Position numbers and translations under genes: made by a program
In this document: piece after piece, positions 25,001 to 34,308 of the stretch
How the letters are laid out: each line of letters opens with the position of its first letter
Numbering within the stretch: position 1 is the stretch's first letter
Notes under the pieces: model-generated
Told to the model about the DNA's origin: nothing
Seen by the model: only the letters and a program-made list of their open reading frames with translations
The model's database searches: none
NCBI RefSeq assembly: GCF_032854445.1
Contig: NC_088301.1
Span: 21,755,808-21,819,807, forward strand
Direction: 5' to 3'
Length of the DNA: 64,000 nucleotides
DNA from: Liolophura sinensis
Taxonomy: Eukaryota; Mollusca; Polyplacophora; Chitonida; Chitonidae

Positions 25001-26499
25001 GCTAGGGGATCTATGACTATAATCTCACGTAAGACTTACCTTTACGTGAGCAAAACGCCCGCCCAATGCCTAAATGGAATGGCCGAGTTTGATTTTGACA
25101 AAAATCAATAACTGTCAGTCAAGAACGCGCACTTGAAAAAGTCATAATCAACGAATTTATTTATTTGATTGGTGTTTTATGCTGTACTCACGCATATTTC
25201 ACTTGTACGACGATGGCAGCCAGCATTGGGTCATGAGGAAATCTGGCAGAGCCCGGGGGAAACCCACGACACGTTCCACTTGATGCCTCACAACTAATAT
25301 AATAACCCCACCCACCTTACTGCCTATAAAACTGACGCCCAAAAGCAGGAAAAAAATCCTTAGAGAAGCACCTTTATATTCACTTTACAAATGTTTCAAA
25401 ACATTTTGTAAACATTTTATAAGTGTTTCTCAAAAATAATGATTGGTCTCACCGTTGGCCAGGCTAGATAAAACACCAATTTTGCTTCTCGGATATAACA
25501 AGATACCAGTTCCTTATCTCTTTGCGACGTTCTCCCTGAGGTTTCTCTTTCATCTGGTGAGGCAAAGATTATTTCAAATTATATTAATTTTTCAATGTAT
25601 CTGAAATACAAAATTGCTTTTGATGCGTTATGTATATTTCTTACAGTAACTTGGACTTGGCCAAGGTCTGCAAAATCGCTTTGTCATTGGTCGTCACATT
25701 TAGATGACGTCATAATGGAGTGACTGTGCAGAAACTACAGTGGAACTCAGCTATACTTTGGCCCAAATTAGTTCACACGAAGGGTTATACTGTTGAAATA
25801 GCAATAGAGACAGGAACGTTGTTTTAAAAATATACTTCCAGACAGAATTAGAACCATAGCCGTACTGACTGTTGTACTAAATACATATGGTAGTTATCTT
25901 AACGCCCCTATTATTTATTTATTTATTTATCTTGAAAACATATATGAATGCTATTCAACAGGCCGATTTTACTTTCTGCTTGTTAAATATCGTCAACAGG
26001 TACATGTATATATGCAAATCCAATGAATCGGTATATATATAATATGTATATTTGAAATGACTGATTCTTTCCATTCAGAACTTTTCAAATACCGCTGAGA
26101 TTCATTTGCGGGTGGGGATTGATATTTTTGCGACATGATGGATGTCAGTATAAAATACTACGGCATAAAGAGTAAAACCAGAACAGAGACGGCAGCGCAA
26201 CAATAAGCAATAGATCATACGAAACCGGTGAAATCTGTTCTCTTGTCAGTATACCTCACGCCTCTAACACTTTAGAAAGAATTATATTAAAAAAAAGCAT
26301 GCATAGATGTTAATTGCAATTTATAGGACATTACTGGTCTAGAAAATCCATCTAATGTTGTTGTTATTCATAGAGCATTATATCTATATTACCCTTTTGC
26401 AACGGTTCCATAGCCCTTGAAATGACAGGATGTTTCCACTAGAGATATTGAATCGCACTCCAACTCCACGTTCTGAAACTCCCGTGGACTGCCCATCAT
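13055..26499 (-). CDS. MATE-family multidrug/toxin extrusion transporter 1 (SLC47-type), 19 exons
   Basis: Minus-strand exons in transcription order: 26499-26393, 25546-25453, 24557-24456, 24166-24098, 23271-23223, 21724-21625, 21027-20985, 20707-20663, 20325-20228, 19892-19795, 19275-19161, 18262-18195, 17533-17425, 17070-16995, 16297-16228, 15656-15524, 14932-14838, 14633-14558, 13302-13055. The product is about 597 residues, a polytopic membrane exporter expected to exchange organic cations or toxins for protons. MATE hallmarks are FCGHLG (exon 3), ACDTLFSQAYG (exons 4-5), VEWWSYE (exon 11), ASSIRVGQNLGAGN (exon 13) and GTLRGCGRQ (exon 16). The last exon adds a 13th hydrophobic helix ending IHVPLP. 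Exons 3-19 are secure. Exon 1 and the exon 2 acceptor (25546, alternatively 25553) rest on phase and a weak match (YGTVAK against YGTVPK in the paralog). Exon 11 has one base too many for the frame (19275-19276). Residues corresponding to two conserved MATE glutamates are replaced. Confidence 0.9.
13720..14100. repeat. Second dispersed repeat family (degenerate copy)
   Basis: The text 'caactgcggtcagttccacg', 'ggtggagaaaaccggagtgc' and 'aagttgctgaagactt' resembles stretches at about 690-960, 16370-16480 and 19600-19700 (a 'ggtgga..aac..gagt..ccg' core followed by a Cys-poor low-identity region). I can see the relationship but cannot define ends or terminal repeats, so its class is unknown. Confidence 0.4.
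14213..14398 (+). repeat. SINE in an intron of MATE gene 1
   Basis: Nearly full length. The tRNA-like start 'gggggcctccgtggcgg' is followed by 'cctgcggatggttgtgggtt', 'ttggccgccgtcc' and 'attcttgagtacggcgtaaa', with an (AAAT)n tail. It lies between exons 18 (14558) and 19 (13302), antisense to the gene. The segment corresponding to box B is missing. Confidence 0.85.
15296..15478 (+). repeat. SINE in intron 16 of MATE gene 1
   Basis: Box-B side 'caatgcggtagcagcgagtt' then 'caagtccagtgcatgctggc', core 'ccataatgctggccaccgtc', tail 'gataaataaataaatg'. It has an internal deletion of the 'ggatggtcgtgggtttcccc' segment. Confidence 0.85.
16500..16830. repeat. Dispersed repeat, 'aacaatttttcagtcatatgacg' family
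   Basis: Shares 'caatttttcagtcatatgac' with 60476-60497, and shares lower-identity downstream text ('ccatggaagcatcactgagg', 'tgatcccagctggac') with the copies near 60.5, 61.3 and 50.9 kb. It is probably a tRNA-related SINE distinct from the abundant family: a start around 'gagtgagtgagtgag' in the 60.4-kb copy and a tail ending in a 'ctcgatcaaggattgatcct' tRNA-like stretch. The assignment to a SINE is inferred. Confidence 0.5.
17845..18085 (+). repeat. SINE in intron 12 of MATE gene 1
   Basis: Diverged copy with 'ccggccgtacgtgaaaaagc', 'gcggatggtcgtgtgttttc' and 'taatgctggccgccgtcgta', then a long (AAAT)n/(GAAT)n tail. A short tail-only fragment of the same family ('tgaatacggcgttaacaacc') lies at about 17580-17630. 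Confidence 0.85.
21255..21322. repeat. Short imperfect hairpin in intron 6 of MATE gene 1
   Basis: 'catgtaaaagtgtttactat' and 'atagtaaacacttttacata' form an inverted repeat of about 20 bp around an about 20-bp loop that is itself partly symmetrical (aaacatgtcatatgttt). It may be a small MITE relic. Confidence 0.6.
22555..22850. repeat. 21-bp TTGTT/GTGTTGAAC minisatellite
   Basis: About 14 degenerate copies of 'tgtgttgaacgttgttgttt'. The 21-bp period keeps minus-strand frames open (22534-22983, 22548-22817), giving QHKQQRSTQTT-type peptides. This is simple repeat, not a gene. It lies in intron 5 of MATE gene 1. Confidence 0.9.
23370..23735. repeat. Dispersed repeat of tRNA-like SINE character
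   Basis: Begins with a tRNA-like stretch ('cggtaaattaatggttggga', 'cgtccgcttcgaagtcgtga', 'gagatcaaacccaggtcggg': box-B-like GATCAAACC). It continues with 'ggccaggtgtcagtcttatg' and ends at 'ttcgacgtaaaaccccaagc' followed by (ATAC)n. Text after the head resembles 6460-6620 and 50880-51030, so a second SINE family is likely. Confidence 0.55.
24161..24313. repeat. 31-bp tandem repeat carrying copies of a MATE splice acceptor
   Basis: Five units of the form gagaacctgtaacagtgtca plus 11 nt, period 31. The first unit (24161-24191) spans the exon 4 acceptor of MATE gene 1 (minus-strand TTACAG, then ATTCTC at 24166). The other four repeat a similar acceptor-like TTACAG or TTACAGGTTCTC upstream of the real one. 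Confidence 0.85.
24770..24870 (+). repeat. Degenerate SINE fragment
   Basis: 'actctgtccgatcccctaat' and 'taaaatattccagagtatgg' followed by 'cgtaaaacatg' match the SINE 3' half weakly. The 'ggccgccgtcgt' core is lost. Confidence 0.5.
25153..25275 (-). repeat. SINE 3' part in intron 2 of MATE gene 1
   Basis: Minus-oriented: 'tttatttgattggtgtttta', 'tgctgtactcacgcatattt', 'acgacgatggcagccagcat' and 'cagagcccgggggaaaccca'. 5' truncated. Confidence 0.85.
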
Positions 26500-26837
26500 G
26501 CACTGGGGTTGATGTGTTGAGAGCACTCACCTTTCTCTCCGTGGACGAGCCTCTTTAAGAAGTAAACTAATAAAAAAAACACACTACGTCATATGGATAT
26601 AGGTCTGATGGAACCGGGTAGAACCAGAATATAGGCTTACGCCAAGGACACCGGTTTATATAATGAAAGAACAAGGAAATGCTAATCAGGAAAAATGTAC
26701 TCACGACCTCAGCTCATGTCCTTCACTTAAACATTACTCGCTCATTCAGTAAAATATTTAAAAGTACAAACTATAATATTAAGCAGTAAATCTCTGTTTT
26801 AGCCGTGGAAATATCGATTTACCCTCTATGCATTCCC

Positions 26838-28380
26838 TGTAATCCAATAACAGCTACCGTGACCGTCAACAATGATATGCACAGTGCAAATGCCAGTGCA
26901 ATTTATTATCGGTCATCTGACAGTCAACATTCTTCTATAGTTTTACTGGTAAAATAAGGTCGTAATCCAATAACAGTTACCGTGTCCGTCAACAATGATA
27001 TGCACAGTGTAAACTGCCAGTGCAATTTCTTATCGGTCATCTGACAGTCAACATTCTTCTATAGTTTTACTAGTAAAATACGGTCGTAATCCAATAACAG
27101 TTACCGTGACCTTCAACAATGATATGCACAGTGTAAACTGCCAGTGCAATTTCTTATCGGTCATCTGACAGTCAACATTCTTCTATAGTTTTACTAGTAA
27201 AATACGGTGGTAATCCAATAACAGTTACCGTGACCTTCAACAATGATATGCACGGTGTAAACTGCCAGTGCAATTTCTTATCGGTCATCTGACAGTAAAG
27301 TTTCATCTATACTTTTACTGGGAAAATATGGTCGTAATCCAATAACAGTTACCGTGTCGTCAACAATGATATGCACAATGCAAATGCCATTGCAATTTCT
27401 TATCGGTCATCTGACAGTCAACATTCATGTATAGTTTTACTGGTAAAATACGGTGGTAATCCAATAAGAGTTACCGTGACCAACAACAATGATATGCACA
27501 GTGCAAACTGACAGTGCAGTTTCTTATCGGTCATCTGACAGTCAACATTCATCTATAGTTTTGATGTAAAAAATGGTCGTAATCAAAACCGGTTGCTTGA
27601 CCGTCACCAATGATATGCACAGTACAAATGCCAGTGCAATTTCATATCGGTCATCTGACAGTCAACTTTCATCTATACTTTTACTGGTAAAATATGGTCG
27701 TATTCCAATAACATTTACCGTGGACCGTCAACAATGATATGCACAGTGCAAACTACAAGCGCAATTTCTTATCGGTCATCTGACAGTCAACATTCATGTA
27801 TAGTTTTACTGGTAAAATAAGGTCGTAATCCAATAACAGTTACCGTTAGCGTCAACAATGATATGCACAGTGCAAACTGCCAGTGCAATTTCTTATCGGT
27901 CATCTAACTGTCAATATTCATCTATAGTTTTACTGGTAAAATACGGCCGTAATCCAATAACAGCTACCGTGACAGTCAAGAATGATAGGCAGGCTGCAAA
28001 CTGGCAGTGTAATTTCTTATCGGTAATCTGACAGTCAACATTCATCTATAGTTTTACTGGTAAAATATTGTCGTAATCCAAAAACAGTTACGGTGACCGT
28101 CAACAATGATATGCACAGTGCAAACTGCCAGTGCAATTTCTCATCGGTAATCTGACAGTCAACATTCATCTATAGTTTTACTAGTAAAATACGGTCGTAA
28201 TCCAATAACAGTTACCGTTAGCGTCAACAATGATATGCACAGTGCAAACTTCAAGTGCAATTTCTTATCGGTCATCTGACAGTCAACATCATCTATACTT
28301 TTACTAGTAAAATACGGTGGTAATCCAATAACAGTTACCGTGAGCGTCAACAATGATAGGCACAGTGCAAATGCCACTGG
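26838..28380. repeat. 124-bp satellite array, about 13 monomers
   Basis: The marker 'gtaatccaataacag' recurs at about 26839, 26962, 27086, 27210, 27334, 27456, 27579, 27700, 27825, 27949, 28073, 28197 and 28320, so the period is 121-125 bp. Each monomer has conserved blocks 'caacaatgatatgcacagtg', 'cttatcggtcatctgacagt' and 'atagttttactggtaaaata'. A palindromic TGACAGTCA is kept in most monomers, and a second TGACCGTCA-like site is more variable. More degenerate copies trail to about 28560. The array starts about 340 bp upstream of the MATE gene 1 start codon. The frame at 28159-28377 is part of the array, not a gene. Confidence 0.95.
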
Positions 28381-28592
28381 GTGGGTGTCTTCATATACTG
28401 TAATCCCTTAACAGTCAGCTTGGTAGTTAACAATAATTTGCTCAAGTAAATGACCACTGTAATCCCTCCCAGTCAGCGTGGCAGTATACAAGAATTATTA
28501 CATGTTGTACCATAACAAGTAAAAATCCCTCCACAGTCACCACAACATGTACTATTACCTGTACAATGAAACATGCATTTATTGACCATAAT

Positions 28593-28968
28593 TGTTTGTA
28601 ACAGTGCCACCCTTGTCTCCATTTTTATTATTGTAGTGGTCAATTTATTTATTTATTTGATTGGTATTTTACGCCGTACTCAAGAATATTCCACTTATAC
28701 GACGGCGGCCAAAATTATGGTGGGAGGAAACTGGGCAGAGCCCGGGGGAAACTCACGATCATCCGCAGGTTGGCGACAGACCTTCCCACGTACGGCCTTG
28801 GGTTTCCCCCGGACTCTGCCCAGTTTCCCCCCACCATAATGTTGGCCGCCGTCGTATAAGTGAAATATTCCTGAGTACGGCGTAAAATACCAATCAAATA
28901 AATAAATAAATAAATAAATTGACCTCTACAATAATAAAATGGAGACAAGGGTGGCACTGTTACAAACA
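28593..28968. repeat. Near-perfect inverted repeat (fold-back) containing two head-to-head SINE halves
   Basis: The left arm begins 'gtaacagtgccacccttgtc' and passes through 'tattgtagtggtcaatttat' into a minus-oriented SINE (28642-28793). The right arm is a plus-oriented SINE (28800-28920) followed by 'gacctctacaataataaaat' and 'gacaagggtggcactgttac'. The arms are reverse complements over about 185 bp, including roughly 50 bp of non-SINE sequence on each side. The centre (about 28770-28800) is asymmetric. This is more than two chance SINE insertions and points to an inverted duplication or a fold-back element. Confidence 0.92.
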
Positions 28969-28969
28969 A

Positions 28970-29265
28970 CTGTTTAATATCTCGCGTATGTGAACTTAGG
29001 GACAAATGATCAGTTTATAACTGATAATTGTTTAACATTTCATGTATGTGGATTTGGAGACAAGGGATAAGTTTTTAAATGATAAATGTTTGACATCTCA
29101 CGTATGTGGATTTGGAGACAAGTGGTAAGTTTGTAACTGATAATTGTTTAACATTTCATGTATGTGGATTTGGAGACAAGTGATAAGTTTCTAACTGGTT
29201 ATTGTTTAATATGACATATATGGACACAGGTGATGACTTTGTAAGTGGTAAATATCTGATTCATG
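28970..29265. repeat. 58-bp tandem repeat, about five units
   Basis: Unit markers 'gtttaacatttcatgtatgt' and 'ggatttggagacaagtgata' recur at about 28971, 29030, 29088, 29146 and 29204. It abuts the right end of the inverted repeat. The interval 29266-30100 has nothing I can support; the minus frame 29828-30037 has no recognisable motif. Confidence 0.85.
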
Positions 29266-30131
29266 TTTAGCTAAACTTTAGGGCAGGCGATGACATTGAC
29301 ATCCCCAAAATATACAAATTAGGCAACACTGAGTGTTTTGTTCAATATTTCAGAACAATCAATAGTTTGAACTATCTACCATGTTGTAAATATTTTACTT
29401 CAGGCATAATTAATATGGTTTTGGTACGCTCAAAGCACCCGTTTTCAATAACTCTCATTAAAGAAACATGTCGCATATAATCGACATACAATAAAAAGTT
29501 TTTCATTTTGGTATCATTTCTGAGCTTCTACAATTATTCATACAAGCCTCTCCTTATTTTTCACACATGATTCATTTTAGAGATCGAAAATCTTTTAAAT
29601 TTCTTTTAGTTTTGATAAATTTCTATATATAATTAGATACAAAAATGTTGCAAAATTATATTTCAAAGTTAATTACAATAAAATAGACCAAATATTAAAA
29701 ATATTTTTTGGAACTGAAACATTGTCAGTTGACTTATGTGTTAATAGGAACGGAACCCACACCTAAGATAAGTCTGTACTCCTCATGTTTGGTTATAAAT
29801 GTGAAGTGTTCACCACGGGAATCTACATTAAACTCGACACAGTTCCTGGTGTGAATACAAGCTGTTATTACCAGTATAATCCGGAATTGCACAGCCATTA
29901 GCATTCAATTCACGTAAAGGAGAGTAAATTGTGCCAACACAAGCCTTTTGTTTTTCGGACTCCACATGTGATACTGTCACTGTAATTTTCGTATAAATAA
30001 CAAGCATATTGTACATTAAAACCCCGATTGCTCTCATGTAAAGTCAAGTGTCGAACCCAGTTTTCTGTGCCTTTACGCCAGGGAATTTATTCCGGTACCT
30101 GGCAAGGTGCAACGATTTCTGCCCGGATATG

Positions 30132-30265
30132 TCGTATCCTCTAGTAAGAATTCTGATCATCGTTCTATCCTCTAGTAATAATTCTAATCATCGTCGTATC
30201 CTCTAGTAATAATTCCGATCATCTTCGTATCCTCTAGTAATAATTCTGATCATCGTCGAATCCTG
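30132..30265. repeat. 31-bp tandem repeat, 4.3 units
   Basis: The unit cgtatcctctagtaataatt plus 'ctgatcatcgt' starts at about 30133, 30164, 30195 and 30226, with a partial fifth copy. The spacing is regular. Confidence 0.9.
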
Positions 30266-30374
30266 GGCTCGGTTGTTCAAAACAGGTTTAAGACTTAATA
30301 CCAGATTGAGCCAAGTCTTCACTTTTGTACTAAACCTAAAAATGTGTAGCAGTACAATAAATATGAACTAGAAC

Positions 30375-30625
30375 TGAGTGACGTCTCCAGCACACACCAT
30401 AATGACAAGATGCCTACTACAGAGGTGTACCCAGCACACGCAGCACACATCATAATGACAATATGCCAACAACAGTGGAGTCACCAGAACACACCATAAA
30501 GACAAGATCCCCACAACAATGGAGTCCCCAGCACACACCAAAATGGCAAGATGTTCACAATAGTGAAGTCCCCAGCACACGATATCATGACACGATGCGC
30601 ATAATAACCGAGTCCTGAACGCACT
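30375..30625. repeat. Imperfect tandem repeat, about 50-57-bp units
   Basis: Units like 'cagcacacaccataatgaca' plus 'agatgcccacaacagtggag' recur about five times with indels. The minus frame 30368-30670 is a by-product. The interval 30630-31836 holds no other supported feature and should contain the promoter of MATE gene 2. Confidence 0.75.
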
Positions 30626-31836
30626 CCTTAGTTTACATGTATAATACTGCCAATATTCCATATTGCCCACGGTAAAAAGAATTTTAGCTGCATTCGTTTT
30701 AAACGATTGCCACGATGTGGCTAGAAAATTGTCGATGTGGCGTTAAGCCATGGTCATTCATTCTTTCTATTTAAACTTCATCTACATATAGTTAAGACTT
30801 CCAGATGTTCACCGGCAAGTGTTTTCAGTTTTATCCGGGATTTCCCATTGATCATCCACTCACTCACGTCACTATATTGAGATAAATGTCCGAAGATTGA
30901 CTTTTGTGACAAGTTTAGCTACCCTTTTGGTATAGACGACGGGAGATGTTCAGTAAACTTCAAATATCCGAGTCAGTATTATGTAGCAATTAAGCCTAAA
31001 ATGTAACTTCAGTTCTGCCATGCATATTATTGGGAATTGCAGATGCATTATTATACATGGTGGATAGGAAGGAAGATCGTGTTTGTTTTACTCAACATAA
31101 TTCGCTGTCAGTTTATTCACGTGTGCCATACACGAGCAAACGTTGCTTTATGTGAATCCCTGTGCTGTCTCATTGCATGTTATCTCGCAGGGTCGACAGT
31201 TTAGGCGGTTGATGGATATCCCTCTCTATTTCTCTTAATTGGCATTTTTCGGAAAATATAGACTAGACTAGTTAACAGTCAAATGAAACTCAACTCAAAA
31301 AATCCGAATTTCTCTCAGTCAATATGCCCTTTTAATGAAAAAATATACTCAGCAATGAAATCCTGAGCAGACGCCACATAAAAATAACAAATTCACGCTA
31401 AAGAGGACGATTTCCCTTCTAAATTAATTATCTAAATTTGTGTAGTCTGTTGATGACGATTAAGGGGTAAACTGGTGGTGCAGTACCCATACCTGCAAGA
31501 GTTGACCTTGAGCCCGAGTAGCCATTACGAAGGGAAGATTACGCTATTGAACAATGCACGGCGTGACATGCACTGGCCCACATGGTGGCGAGTGCGACGA
31601 AAATTGTACTAACAAACTCGTGTAGAGAATAAATTACCTGCGGATAAATGTCATGTGAGAGGCGAAACGGCCAAGAAGGCACAGACATTCGTGCTTGTTT
31701 GACGAAACTCCACAATCATCTTTATTCCCTGAAGAAACTCTGCATATATACATTATAAAATAACTGTATATGTCTTACACACCGCACACTGTATACAAAA
31801 ATCTACTGAAGACGTTTGGGCTGTTCGGATGGGGTG

Positions 31837-34277
31837 ATGGGGTCAATGGCAAACGATGTGTTTACCCCAGGACATAAAGCTTACATAAACCACGGGGCGG
31901 ATATCGCAAAGACTGCCAAGGACTATGGCACAGTACCCAAAACTAGTAAGCCTATGCTTTACCCGATACGACAAGCCGTTTTGGTCATTTACAGATTTAT
32001 TTTATATGTAAAAAACTATTTATGTCGAACATGATATCTTTAAGTTATTCTCAGATATTTCAAATAGCAGGCTTTTGTTGATATGTGAACATAATTCAAA
32101 CATCTTAAAATCATTTCCAGATATGTGGAATTCTTTTTAATATAACCTATAAATGACAATTACTGTTTATATATAAGTAAAGAACGACATATATCAGAAA
32201 CTGCGGGATATGGTAGAATTTGAAATTACGGCTCCCCGAGAGCAATCTGAAGACACATGTGTATTGACGGAAGTCCTGTCGATGTTGTAAGCCTTTGAGA
32301 CAGTTACAAGGTGATAGACTTAGGAAGTATCCATTTTCGTAACGTAAGTATCCAAATACATATGGGGTTTTCACCACATAAAGAATACCATATATGTCAA
32401 ATGTCATTATTTTATTTTATTTTTGATCTCCGTAACCACATGCTCTAAAGGAAATCTAAAACTTGTTGCACCCATGCTGAACTGATCTGACCTACGTGTA
32501 ATTATGTTCCTGATAATTAAAACTGACGAGACTAGAATATGAGAGTCTCTGTATGCTGTACATTACAGGTGATGAGGACATACACAGACAAGTAACATGG
32601 AGAGAACGATTATTTCCAACTGGGTTCAAGAAAGAGCTGAAAGGACTGAGTTCCCTGGCTTGGCCAGCAGTAAGAATTCATTATGGAATGTCCACAAGTA
32701 GTTCTTAGTATTGAACAAGGTTTTGATTTTGTTAATGATTTCACCTTCCTCGGTAGACGGAACTTTGTAGGACTATATTTGATGTCAAACTTGTACGTTT
32801 GCTTTTCCAAGACCGCTTGTTTTTCCAACAAGATGGCAAACAAGTATGCGTCGCTTTCTGCGTTTTCATCACTGCCACAACTAGCAACCTTTGAACAGAA
32901 ATCTTGAAAAACGCCACGGTCACTGGGGTCACGATAATGAAGCATGGAGTGATGTCTGAAAACAACAAAAGAAACCTTTATCAGCCTTTGCTTTCAATAA
33001 TGCTTTATACACATGCAATCACTTTTTCTAGAGTATGCACAACGTGGTTCTAACCAACACGTGAACCGATTTTATTGCTGAATGTTGATTTGGTTTGACC
33101 AGTGGTGGAGCTAAGTCTAAACAAGCCTACGATCGACCCTCGGGCTCCAAATATCAAACTTGCCTTGTAGTGGCAGTGATGAAAAGCGAACATAGGGGGC
33201 GGCGCAAGCAGAGAATGTTCGTCAGAACTTGTCAAATGTTGGTGTTTTCGCCAATTTGAATGTACAGTGTTCTGTGCACTGGTATTGGCTTAAACGGCAG
33301 ACTCGAGCGACCTTCATGAAAGGGTCCACATCGGTTTCTCCTGTATGTGACGTCACAGTGCTGGAGTACTACTTAAGAGTTTTGTGACCACATATAAGCT
33401 ACATTAAAAATATAAACTACTATACTAAAGAAAAGAAGAGTACTAATCTTAAATCTGGACCGGTATGTTAAAGGAGTTTTTATGTTTTAACATTCCTCCA
33501 TCCTCCGGTTACTTTTTACTGTATGATGAACGACTTACAGCATAAAGGCTACAACCACAGTAGCGAAGACAAAACTGGATACAGAATCGATTCTTTTCGG
33601 CTGAAGTGAGAGATAAGCAAGTCTAGACTATGCCTTGCCCAAGCTAAATCTGATTTATTTATCAATCTATCAATCTTGATTGGTGTTTTTACGCCGTAAA
33701 GACTATTTCAAGACTATTAAAGACAAGCTGAATTTTAGGAATGTTACATTTAGTCAAGCGTGACCAAGGTTGCAACCAAGGTTGTGACCAAGATTTAACC
33801 CAGGAAACCCTGTCTCCATTGTCAACCAATTAACATCGATTCTGTATCCCTTTAGCCGGTGAAATACGACCTCTTATCAGTTTAAATCACTTAGATTATT
33901 ATTCTTGGTGTTCATGGAAATTAATCAGTTGCTGCAAATTACAAGTCCTGTAACCATGCCTTAAGCAGAATAAGTTATGAAATGCTCTGATGTTGACTGC
34001 AATTTAATTTTTTTTTTTTTTTTTTTTTTTGATTGGTGTTTTACGCCGTACTCAAGAATATTTCACTTATACGACGGCGGCCAGCATTATGGTGGGTGGA
34101 AACCGGGCAGAACCCGGGGGAAACCCACGACCATCCGCAGGTTGCTGGCAGACCTTCCCACTTACGGCCGGAGAGGAAGCCAGCATGAGCTGACTTGAAC
34201 TCACAGCGACCGCATTGGTGAGAGGCTCCTGGGTCATTACGCTGCGCTAGCGCGCTAACCGACGACTGCAATTTAAT

Positions 34278-34308
<31 letters not shown>

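Noticed and set aside
29828..30037. 69-codon minus-strand frame between the MATE genes, examined as a possible 5' exon
   Set aside because: A better N-terminal exon of gene 1 with a matching phase exists at 26393-26499; this frame has no MATE similarity or splice partner that I can see.
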